Shown here piece by piece: positions 1 to 10,476 of a DNA stretch of 64,000 nucleotides. The stretch is from Cryptomeria japonica. Its lineage: Eukaryota > Streptophyta > Pinopsida > Cupressales > Cupressaceae. Below the pieces are notes generated by a model. That model had not been told where the DNA came from. It made no database searches and worked only from the letters and a program-made list of their open reading frames with translations. The first letter of the stretch is position 1. Each line of letters opens with the position of its first letter. Position numbers and translations under genes: made by a program. The stretch is from assembly GCF_030272615.1 (NCBI RefSeq), contig NC_081415.1, forward strand, positions 377,285,392 through 377,349,391. The letters run 5' to 3'.

Positions 1-2049
1 CTAGAACATATAAGAATAGTATTGGGTTATGTATTGTGATCTCCTTAAATTTATGCCTTCATTATATTGATCTTTAGAAACTTAAGAATATGATAATTAT
101 GAAAATACTATCTGATATGTTCCTATTGGAAATGAGGTTACATTTGTCTTGTCCTAGTGATGGTTGATTACTAATCTTTGGACCTAGGAAATTTCCATGA
201 CGTTCACCTTACTCTAGAGTAAGTGTAGAATGATTAGGCACGAAACTATGGATTATAGAATAATAGAGATATCAATGTCTTACATAATGTCAACTCTAAG
301 GAACCATGCTACCACCTTAACGTTTTGAAGATTCTTGTCACTAATGAAAATATGATAATGTCCAATGTTCATTAGAAAAATATGATAAGTTACCTCAATG
401 TTTTGATAAAAATAACTACAAAAGAATTAGTGTCTACAATTCTAAAGATTCTTCGCATGATACGTGTGAATTACGATACCATTGATTCGCATATGCAAGC
501 ATTGTTCATGATTTGCAAATCAAATTTTGGGTATATGAAAGACATAACTATATGTGAATGCTCATTTGATTGTTAATTTCATGTATGCACATTACCACCA
601 AGTAGATTTATCTCTCATGTGATATGATTACATAGAAGGAGATGCTTTAGTAGTTCAATGACTTCTTTTGTTAACTTGTGGACATGTTCAAATATATTGC
701 ACCTGTATGCATTTATATACTCTTGTATTCTGTTGTATGCTCATGTATGATTTTTTGAGCTTTTAAATATTCATTGTGTGTCTTCAATGTGTATTATGTG
801 TGTATTGGACGGGTGTTGAATATGGGCTAAAAGAGAAGAGTGAGTTTCCAGAGAGGTTTAAGTCTCTACTTTAACTCATCTATCGATAGTCGACCCTGAA
901 AGATCTTTGGCCAAAGTTCTATTGATTTCTTAGTATATGCTTGCTAAGAGAATCATTATATTTTCACTCTCTTCCATATCTTAGTGTTGATACAATAGCA
1001 TCCTAGATTGTAGATACACTAAGCTGCACCAGATTCCATCCCTTGCTAGTTTTGAGTCGCTAGACTTCATGTAGGGTCAACGATTCTTCATGTCAGGAAG
1101 AACTCCAAAGAAGTGTAAATGCTTCGCGATTGCATGGTAAAGCACTTCGGTAGTGTTCTCGCCCCTTATGTAAGTGTGGAAGATAGATGCTGTCAGGATG
1201 ATATTCAACTTTGTTTTATATAATTCATTATATTTGACTTTATGGTCTTTTGTAACATTAGTAATTTTCATTATGTTTAGCCAATCTCTTGGCTTATGTA
1301 AACAAACATTGTGTTGAGTTGTAACATTATGTAACTATTTTTTGGTATATTGAGCATAATGGATTATTCAATAAAGTGAATTCTTAATTATGTGTAAAAT
1401 TGTTGTAATTATGCAATTAAATATTTTGGTAATATGGAGGCCTCTACATTGATAATAAACAACATTGAAGTTTTATTTAATATTACATTATGATTTATAG
1501 ATTAATTTAATCTTATTTTGTAAATAGATTACTGATTTTTATTTTAGATAAAGCAATCACAGTGTGTAGGAGAAATTTTTTTAGTAGAATTTCTTATAGA
1601 TGTCTTGAAATGACTTTTTATGATCGTAAAATATGCACAAAATGGACTTGTAAAAGTTGTTGGAAACTCTCAACCAAATGAAACATTTAACACGTATAAA
1701 GTTGGTCCTAAAAATCTTTGCATATCTTCTATTCTCTCTTGTTTCAAACATACCATGAGCTTCTTGATAATGGAGTTTTATTATGTTTCACATTTTTCAA
1801 AACCTTATAGAAGATACATAGTTGATTTCAAACTACCACTTCTTCATTTATACCTTTTTCCCAAAACATCATTTGTTAAATGATCTACCAATTAACATCA
1901 TGTATTGTGTAAACCGTGTGCAATTGCTAGATTTTATTTTTACATAGAAACACGAATACAATAAATCCAAAACAAATGGAAATAGTGCAGGGCATGCAAT
2001 TTTCACTGTAACGGGGAGCAGAAATGGTGAATTGAAGAGCTGTGCGGGC
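1..2049. other. 5' flank of the acyl-activating enzyme gene, no gene recognised
   Basis: This AT-rich stretch precedes the ATG at 2050. I see no open frame with a recognisable product and no clear TATA box at a convincing distance. Short frames around 382-576 and 1620-1883 have no family features. The promoter and 5' UTR of the + strand gene should lie in the last few hundred bases, but the sequence alone does not define the transcription start. Confidence 0.5.
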
Positions 2050-2266
2050 ATGGCAGAAGAGATGTGTTGCATATCTCATGCATTCTGGAGAGCAGCATCC
2101 ACTAAGCCTAACAAATTGGCAATTATCGAATCAAATTTCACGAAAGAATGTGCGGTAGACGTCGTGTACACATACGCGGAACTTAAATCCGCTGTAATCG
2201 CTTTGGCTGCTCGCATCACCAACATTTTCCGTGGCGCCCATGATCCCCATGTAATCACTCCTCCAG
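2050..2266 (+). CDS. AAE19-like: Acyl-activating enzyme (AAE19/AASDH-like), exon 1
   Basis: This is the first coding exon of an AMP-binding (ANL superfamily) enzyme. Members of the family activate carboxylic or amino acids as acyl-adenylates; the substrate of the plant AAE19 group is not established. The ATG at 2050 opens 72 codons plus one base. The N-terminus begins MAEEMCCISHAFWRAAS, followed by PNKLAII and VYTYAELKSAV, which is the usual start of the AMP-binding fold (cofactor-free N-lobe, 'TYAEL' helix). The exon ends CCAG with donor GTATGT at 2267. Phase 1 at the donor matches the acceptor at 46063/46064 exactly, joining two halves of the same domain without a stop. An in-frame TTG lies upstream at 2032, but the ATG is preferred. 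The AAE19 assignment rests on recognition of the N-terminal pattern plus exon 2; another AAE subgroup is possible. Confidence 0.75.
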
Positions 2267-2989
2267 GTATGTTCCTTGCGTTTCCCTATGATAAATTAAC
2301 TATTGATATATCCTGCACAATATCTACATCAGAAACCTTAGAAAGAAAACACATGACGAGCTGAGAAACTAAAAAGAGATATCTGCCAAAACTAATACGT
2401 TTGTTTGGTTCGATATAAAATTTTGATTAATGAAAGATACATTGCATGTCCCATTCAGAGGGGAGCATAAAGATAACTACATTACTTAAGCTTCCTAATT
2501 AATAAGTGATGTAAAATCTTTCAGCTCATCTGAACATGGGAGCACGAAGATATTTAACTTTCAGGATTCTTCGCATTCTCGGTAGATCTTAGCGTCATTT
2601 GATGAGAAGGTTTAATTTTCTTCCTCGTAACTTCTGTGCAATCTTGATCTGATTAAGGGAGGTTCTCTGTGATTTGTTCTATTTTGCCATTAGAACAGTC
2701 GTCGCTGCCCCCTGAGCCAACCCTCTCATGGGAATCCAAAGGCTCAAAAAAAATCTGCAGATTTGTTTGAAGTCCTCGAGTTGTCGTTCATATGAGAAGT
2801 TTTTGGAACCTCTGAAGTCTGGATAAAAGCATCCACTTTTTAATGTGCATGTTGCTCCCATTTTGTTTTATTTGTCATCTGCAAGGAAGGGACCTGCATT
2901 GCTTGAGAACAGAAGTGGAGGGGATCAAGCACCTTCTTAGAGTGCTAAGCAGGAGCTCCACTATGTAATGTTGTGGAAGAGTGTCGACC

Positions 2990-3320
2990 CACCAAAAACT
3001 TTGATAATCAGCTTTAATCTTGGTCCTGGAGCAATTTTAGCAATGCATACTATTTCAAAACATCTTCGACATCGGAAGGGAAAAGCTTCATAATCCAAGG
3101 ATTGTGATCAACTGTGGTCAGCAACCTTGAAGGTGATATCAACTGGGAGATCTCTCGAAATATCCACATCCACAAGGATGTGGGTGAAGGTATCTGTATC
3201 AACAGCTAGGAAATCTTCCAAAGAGTTTCCAATGGCTTCAAAGCAAAATCAAATCAGAACTGTAATGGAAGATTTGGGAGATAGACCCAACTAGGCTTCA
3301 CCATGAATGATTTAATGAGC
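2990..3320 (-). pseudogene. LINE ORF1 fragment (DUF4283 plus zinc-knuckle region), degraded
   Basis: Read on the minus strand, the stretch contains FEAIGNSLEDFLAVDTDTF, then ILVDVDISRDLPVDITF, then SLDYEAFPFRCRRCF. This is the order seen in plant L1-type ORF1 proteins: a DUF4283 RNA-binding-like domain followed by a CCHC knuckle starting CRRC. The knuckle has lost its later Cys/His residues, and stops and frameshifts occur on both sides. It is a dead fragment. I could not connect it to the large LINE further right; it may be a separate insertion. Confidence 0.5.
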
Positions 3321-4450
3321 GAGTTAAACTCTAGATACCAAGGTTTGAGGAAGAGCAAGTTTTTCTCCCAACACCATCGTTTGCATAGAATAGCATTTTT
3401 ATCTTGCTTACAATAAAAAACCACAATAAGAAAGCCTTGTGCTCATGGGTAAACTTCCAGATTACCTTTCAGCATTGGTTGCCATTTGTGCTCCACGGGG
3501 ACATGTCTGGGGCTGGCACCCCCGTACCTGTATTAGGGACCGTATGGGGATTTTTTTTTCCGTACTCGACCTGTTTCACATTAGCAGTGAAAAAAGGAAA
3601 TGTTCTTTGCTTCTTTGCCTCTTGTCCTCTCAAATGCCTTCTTTGAGTACAATGCAGGGTCCTCAAATTGATTTGAATCAAGCAAAAAACTAAAGAGATA
3701 CCTTAATTCTCTCTTGTTTATATTCTTCAGGGTGCCACAAACAGCCACATCCCTAAAGGAAGAACCCTATGTAGGAGATTCTTCGTTGCCACTTGATTCA
3801 TCTATGTCGATCAAAGGAGGACAAGAATGAATGCATCGGCCCAAAGAAAACCTGTCGCCTTAGCAACTAGTGCTGCCATTGGAGGGCGTGGAAAGAAGCG
3901 CAGAAAGCTTTGAAGAGCAAGACTACGAACCAGAACTCCACAAATGGCTTTGGCCTTGAAGTGCCATTTTGTTGAGCCAATCCAAGGTCGAAAACGTCTG
4001 AAAGAGCAGGAGGAGATTAGGGAACCGTATCTGCAGTGCCTATTGGCAGCGAATGTGGGAGTAGAGGCATCATCCACAACAAGAATTTTTTTATTGTTAT
4101 ATATAACAATTACCAATTACGTTTCACCAAAATTGATACTTTATGCTTTTCGTTAGTATGAACTAAATATTTGTAAAATGATCAGGATGCTGGTTGGATG
4201 GATGATGTCTAGTACATTCTGTAATGTCCCTATGAGGCTGCTTGTTTCCCAATAATTAACATACGTCCTTATTCATCGTTATGCCTTAAATTAGATTATC
4301 AATACTAAGGAACAATTAATATTCATAATACAAGTCATAATTACTATATTTTAGCCCCCAATCCTTACTCCTTTCCTAATCATCATCCCTAATAGAGGCT
4401 GGGGAATTACTTGTTAGGGTGCTGGGAAATCATCTCCACAAATAGGCTCG

Positions 4451-4531
4451 AGGGTTTTAGGAACACTCATCCATACCACCTCTTGGAATCCTTAAGGGTT
4501 TCAGGAACACTCATCCATACCACCTCTTGGG
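4451..4531. repeat. 44-bp tandem duplication
   Basis: Two copies of a 44-bp unit containing GGAACACTCATCCATACCAC sit head to tail (period from 4451 to 4495). They lie inside a stretch that opens with TGTAATGTCCC near 4219. The same opening is used by the LTR-like sequence at 43132 and, with one change, by element H, so this may be part of an old LTR. No partner LTR or target duplication was found. Confidence 0.45.
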
Positions 4532-4869
4532 GCTCACCTATTTTGGGATGGAGTTACTACCGCCTTTCCCTAACAAAACCAACCTACCCTCATGAGGGGC
4601 AATTTAGAATGACTAAGGATTAGATCATTAATACGCTAATCTCTCTCGTATTATGAATGTATAAGTAAATTAATGAAATTAAATATAATTGTTATATAGA
4701 TGTAATTACACCATTGTTTTGATCGGTAAATGGTTCATTGTATTAATACAATAAAACACATACATTGTTTGTTCCATGCAAAAATTGTAAATAGCAATCT
4801 ACGAATATCACCATAAAGCCCTTGTTCTTCCTAACCCTGACCACCCAAAACTAGTATACAAATAATTAC

Positions 4870-5700
4870 AAAATGTGCATGAATCCCCTTTACAAAAAAC
4901 ACATTATCAAAACTTTCTAACACTACTTATTAGGCTTCAATTTTTTGGCTCCTACTCCATAATCACTTTGTCACGAACCTCCTCCACCCTTGTTCCCTCT
5001 TGCCTATCGGGTTCTTTGTCTGGAATCACCATGCTCGACGAGGATGCACCACCCTTCAACGACCGCCTCTTCTTTGTGCTGTATGAGCCCACAGGTTGAC
5101 CTTGTTTCCTCTTAGGGGGAGACGCCTTCTTCGCTTGCTCCTGGTTCTCTGGTTGCAACATCCATTTTGGCACCTCCTCTTGCACCAAATGAGCTTCCCT
5201 GGACATAAGGAAGTCTTTGATTCCTTGGAGCCCAATCTAGGCAGAAGCCCGATGAACCTCCTTGTTGCTATTCGCACTCCAAAGGAGGAAAGTCCTCAAT
5301 GGTGGTTTGAATTCACCAATGTGAAACCAATCACCGGCGAGACAGACGAACCCTTCACCTTGCCTCGCCATGCCAAAGATTTGCCAAACCCTAACACTAG
5401 TCATCCTTCACACAATTTTGCATGGGCCAAAACACCGTTTCACTAGCCTCTAACTTCAGACACTAAGCCATGAAGAGAGAAGTAATGTCAATGTTGGTGC
5501 GATACCTATATTGAGCATTCAGGTTCTTATCCCCTAGCACAATCTTCATCCTGTTCAAGAACGATTGATCTGTGATCTTAAAAACATGACTCAGGCACTC
5601 CTCTGAAATCTTCCCCCTGAAAGCCACCGTTGGTTTGGTGGTTTGTAAGGAGAAGTTTGCTTGCATGTTGCCGTCCTCCCTTACTTTCAAGCTCAATGTA
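4870..5700 (-). pseudogene. Coding-like remnant of unknown family, frameshifted
   Basis: Several overlapping minus-strand frames here have protein-like composition: an 84-codon segment rich in Lys/Arg/Ser (PPKRKQ, TKKRRS) at 4952-5206, and a 77-codon segment at 5463-5696. Both read as pieces of one retroelement-type protein broken by frameshifts. I do not recognise the family. It may be the basic linker of a LINE ORF1, given the ORF1 piece to its left on the same strand, but nothing here proves that. Confidence 0.25.
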
Positions 5701-6978
5701 CTTCTTGCTTCTTGCAGTCTATGAGCTTTTCAAACTTGGCGCCTGTTGACGTGGATGAAATCACATTGCTGCAAACTCCATACGGCCAACGCAGAATAGA
5801 ATAGCCAACTGATTATCCTATCCTCTCTTGAAATAAGGGAATCCCTAATGCTATTTTCTACGCTTTGATCAAAGGGGATAACCTCAAGGTTTCTTTTGTC
5901 AGGTCTTGACTGCGGGATCTCTCAGTGGCTTGATGTGTTTATGCTGGAAACACAAGGGGACTTACGCTTGACTGGGAATTCTATGGATAAATTCCCCGGA
6001 ACCTTTTACAATCTTTCCATCAGATGATATTGGTTAATTTGATGCTGCTTTAGTAGGGCTGCAGATTTTTTTTTTTTTTCGAATAAATAAAAAAGGGGGG
6101 AGATAAGAAAGGAAGGATAGGGAGAGAGAGAGAGAGACATGAACTGTAAATTCTAACCAAGACAACAAATTCAGTCAAGCAGACAGACACCTCCAGGAAA
6201 CTAGATTAGACATCATCAGCCATTTAGACACAATGCTTGTATAAACTTAGTGCAATCTTCAAAGGAGAAACCAGATTTTCATATTACCAAGTACGATATT
6301 AGAATTTCTACATTCATAGTATATATTTGATAATCGAACTGAGCATGAAATGGTCCAGATTAACCATGCGGAAAGAAAAGCAATCAGCTATTCTCTAATG
6401 GTATGGACTGTGAAGATTCTATCAGATGCTTGATTGAAAAACTGCTGTGCAAAATAAATAGACATAACTAAAAGCTTTCAAAATTAAGTGAAGAAGGAGA
6501 CCATGCACTCACAAGGAAACTTGAAAATAGTCTTAATTCATTGTATTAATTCCTGCAAAGTCCTTCAGAGCTTTCACAACAATCCAAGAACTTCTTACAA
6601 AATGAGGGAAAACCAGTCCCTTAAATAGGCTTCAAAAAGGATGAATGGCCTAGATTAAATCTAAATAAGTGGCCCAGATTCATCCATAAAGCAGTGCTGC
6701 CCATACCCATAAATGGGAGGCAAATATCAACAACTACCCCAAAATGGGCAATAACTACCCAAAAAGGGATAATTACAACAATTTGGAACAAATCAAAAAG
6801 GGGGCACAAAAGTTTTACAATTTGTTGACCAAAAGTCAACTGTCACCTTTTTGGGACAAAAAGTGCATTTTAAGATTTGGAAGGGAAAAAACACTTTTGA
6901 GAAACTACTTTCTCTATTTCGGTTTCACACTCTTTCTTTAGAAATTGGTCCTCACTATGCAGCTATTCCCGCCATAAA
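5701..6978. other. Non-coding stretch with poly-T and GA tracts
   Basis: No gene is visible. A run of about 13 T at 6068-6080 is followed by a purine-rich tract and a short (GA)n microsatellite near 6120-6137. The stretch directly left of 6979 is the downstream flank of the family X frame. I could not find here a copy of the CpG-rich sequence that lies upstream of that frame, so no LTR pair is supported. Confidence 0.45.
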
Positions 6979-9900
6979 TCACGACTTGCTGCCCATTCCT
7001 TGCGAACGTATTCCTGGAATTTGATACATAACTGGAAGAGCAGACTGAAAGCCCGGGTGGCGAATTTTGTACTGCATGCCCTCGAGATACTGGTCTACGT
7101 GCTTTAAACCGTCCTTCCAGCTGGAGCGATTACGCTCGAAGCATAATATGTCTGAATGGAACTGACCAGCAAAACTCAAGTCTCCAACGGAATAAGAAAC
7201 CTTATCTGCTCCCAACCTTTCTTCCCAGTTTGGCCGGACTACATTGTCGGATAGGTCATTTATCCATCCTGAAACCATTGATCGGAGGATGGTCTTACCT
7301 AGTTCTTGCATGTTCCCCAGAATTACCTCACATGCGTCATTTTCTTTGTCAATAATTTCCTGGGCGTCGTTCTTCATGGTGATGGTCCAGTACCATTCTT
7401 TGAGAACACTGATGCCATGGGGATCTAGGATGTCAGACAATGTGGGAATTTGCGCATGTGTCCAAAAAAGAGCTCTCATGAGGGGAAGGGTAGAGGCTGC
7501 CACTTCGTGCATGTGAAGGGATTCCCTCTTTACCTCCAACAACCTGACTAGAGTGAGCTCTCGATGGAGGGCCATTTCTTTCACCTCCCTAAGGATTTGT
7601 TCTCCCTTTTTCTTGATGTCCTGCATCCGTTCCTTGACGGCCTTTGCGGTATCCCGAATTCCTTCAAATTCAGTCGTGGTCCTTTGTGCCAATGCCGTTG
7701 GGGGAATATGGGATTCGGAGGGATTGTGCAATGGCCGTAGGAGCTGATCGATGTATCCCTCGCCTTGTTCAGCACGGGCCCGATACATACCCTTTTCCGC
7801 TGTGATCTCCTCGAGCTGTCTGAGTATGTTTTGCACTGAATCCTTAAATTCTTCCTTTTCCTGCTCTTTTGTAGCTCGTCCGATGGGGACAGTCGTGATG
7901 CTATAATCTGCCAGTGTTATTTGATCTGCTGGCTTGTCTACGGGCAGGGTGGCAATATGAAGAGTGCGGTTCCTTTGTTCATCCCTAGTTACTCTAGAAT
8001 ATGCCCTTGGTTTCTTCTTCCCTTTAGCTTTTGCTTGATCCATTCGCGAGAAGATATCCTCTAGATCGATGGGTGCTTTGGTGGCGGCCCTACGCTGAGC
8101 TCTGGCGATCAACCACTCTTGAGGCACTGTCTGGGTCGATGATAGGGTCAAGTTAGCATCTTGTTCTCCTACGTTCTCAACTGGTTGACCACAAATTCGT
8201 AGCTGCCCCACCATCGGAGGAGTGAAAGAGGGAGGAAGCTCCTTGCTTGCAGCTGAGTTCTCCCCTATTTCATTGAACAACTGTCTGACATCCTCCTGTG
8301 AAGGTTGCTCCTCAGTTCTCTCGGGCTCATGAATTTCGTCTATCCTTTGTTCTCCCTCGACGGTGGAGTCGTTCTTGGCTGTATTAAGGAGTAGCAACTC
8401 GTGACGGCTCTGCTGGGTAGGTTCATGCACTTCGACCCCCTAGGTGGATGGGATTTCTCCTTCTTCTATTTGGTTACCCAGTTTGGTCAACTCGAGGCCT
8501 TTTGGCTCGGTGTCCAGTACATCAGGTGCAGGAGGATCATTGGCCTCGAATGCAGGAGCAGGTACGCAATCCAATTCTATGGCATCGTCGGACGAACTAG
8601 GATCTTTTGAAGATGAAGTGACCTCTGGCCTCTTTATGGGAATCTTCTCCCTTCTTGTTCTTTTGGACGTCCGAGTTCCTCTGCAAGCCTTAGCTTTCTT
8701 TCTTTTCTCTAGTTTCTCAGTTGATGTCCCTTCGTCTTCGGAAGACTGAGAGTCAAGACTGCCCATCAAATGGTAAGTGAACTGGACCCCCTCATGGACT
8801 AGCCTCTCGATCTGATGATGTAACCATTGATCTGTGTATCTTGCTGGGGCTACCATAACTGCTTCGAAATCTGTGATTGGGTCCTGAGACCAATCAACGC
8901 CTGGCAAGAGATGTCTTACTGCTTCGAATTCTCGGACCTGGAGGCAATTTCCTGAGTCCGTGAGCTGATCTGGGACCCGACGGTATTCAAAGAGTCGCAT
9001 CTGCTGCACACTCAACCTAGAATATTCCCGTCGCCTGACTTCGTAGTCATCGGAGCAATTTTTCCAATAGTCTTCAACTGACTCCTTTGCTCTGTATCTT
9101 CGACCATAGGCCCTTTTTGCCAGATTATCATGATCGAAGTATTTTCTTGGGAAATGGTCTTGGAGGCCATAAGAGGCCAATTCCGCAAGGGACTCCTCTG
9201 CTAGGGTAGGGGTCCTCAATTGGACATCATGGCTGCCTATGATCATAGGAAATGTGAATCCAGCCCGCTTGCTTTCTCGAAGTAAGATGCCGGCGGGGCG
9301 TGATTGCCTTGCCACCTCCATAAGGATTACTTTGTCGGTTGGATACCGTGGAAGTCGAAGGGGGGCACCATCGAAGCCAGCTATTCGGATGTAGGAAAAC
9401 CTTGGGAACTGAATGAACCGGGCTCCATACCTCTGCACTAAAGTAGTAGCTTGCTCCGAGAGCCTTATGTGCAACCCGCCCTGCATTAGCCTAACCAAGC
9501 GCATTGTGAAGGCGTCATTGATGCGTTCATACTGACCAACCGCGTAAGCCAGGCTGTTCTTTTCCCTTTGAGCTATATCCTGGTAGTGCAGCTGCGGGTA
9601 GCAATCATAGACTTTCACCTGACCGGGCCCATTCCCGATCTCACCTTTCATTATCAATCCTGGCAGTGGCTGGTTCTTTGCGAACATATAGACCAAATAG
9701 GAGGTCATGGTGAAGTACTTCTTTGTTTCGAGCTCAATAAGCTGAGTGTGGATGTTATCGCTTATGATTTGGGCCCAGCCAAACTAAGACTTTCCGGCGA
9801 AGACCTGCTCTGTAAAATAGAACATCCACTCTTCAAAGTAGCTGGACTTAGGAAGTCCCATGACTCGGCTGAGTAAGGTGACCATATCGCCATGTTCATT

Positions 9901-10476
9901 ATGAAAATCACTTCTGGGGGTCTTTTTCACAATCCTGGTGCTCGAAGGCCTTTTCTCCTTGAACCATTCTTCGTTAATCAGTGCCTTGCATCGGGCCGGA
10001 TTCATATCATATGCCCCTTGTGCTTCGTCTATGGTTGTAGCTGTGGGATTATTTGGAAAGGGGATATCAAATGCATCACCGATAGCCTCAGGGGAGAAGT
10101 CGGCGATAGTCATATCCTCCAGAAGCACTAATCTGGACTTTGGTTCATAATGCCGAGCAGCCTCTACTACTAATTCATAGTTCTGGATTACTGGAGGAAA
10201 ACCTGCCGCTTGGGCGATGCCACTTTCCACCATCTGCCTAGGCCTGCCATATGCGTTGGGTGAGAAGACCCGATTCCTGAAGTCCTGAATATCAATATGG
10301 CCAAGGTCAGTGTCACCAATGTTGTCCCAGACGCTCTAAACTTTCGACTCCCTCAATCCTCCCCTTTGATACTGGTACTTCATCTTTTCAACCTTACGTG
10401 GGATGTCTGATTTGGATGCTTGTGAGGTTTCGACTACAGCGGGCGTTTTTGATGATTCCACCGCCGATTTAGGCAT
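6979..10476 (-). pseudogene. Family X copy 1: 1165-codon frame of unknown function, three in-frame TAG stops
   Basis: From the ATG at 10476 to the TGA at 6979 one minus-strand frame runs for 3498 bases. It has no frameshift but three internal stops, all TAG (10336-10338, 9784-9786, 8440-8442). The N-terminal third contains DFSPEAIGDAFDIP and DMVTLLSRVMGL. A middle block contains PRFSYIRIAGFDG and LRLPRYPTDKVILMEVARQ, and then a basic patch (about 8640-8720) with KRTRREK. The C-terminal third (roughly 8400-7500) is charged and coiled-coil-like. Copy 2 at 61435-63111 aligns over the first 480 or so codons. The FSPEAI...P motif recalls the N-terminal region of the 'putative plant transposon protein' domain (PF20167), an inference only. 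No RT, integrase, protease or transposase motif is present. It is probably the sole protein of a repeat family, now a pseudogene. Confidence 0.6.

Noticed and set aside
1-2049. Promoter TATA box for the AAE gene
   Set aside because: Several TATA-like words exist in AT-rich DNA and none is supported by position or context.
5701-6978. Left LTR of a family X element
   Set aside because: No similarity to 10477-13013 could be seen, so there is no LTR pair.
8444-8749. Plus-strand 101-codon frame
   Set aside because: Antisense shadow of family X copy 1; it shows no domain and the minus frame has the homologue.
6979-10476. Reading the three TAG codons of family X as recoded (readthrough) stops
   Set aside because: Copy 2 has TAG at other positions, as well as TAA and TGA, and a site-by-site CAG to TAG change is visible, so decay explains it better.
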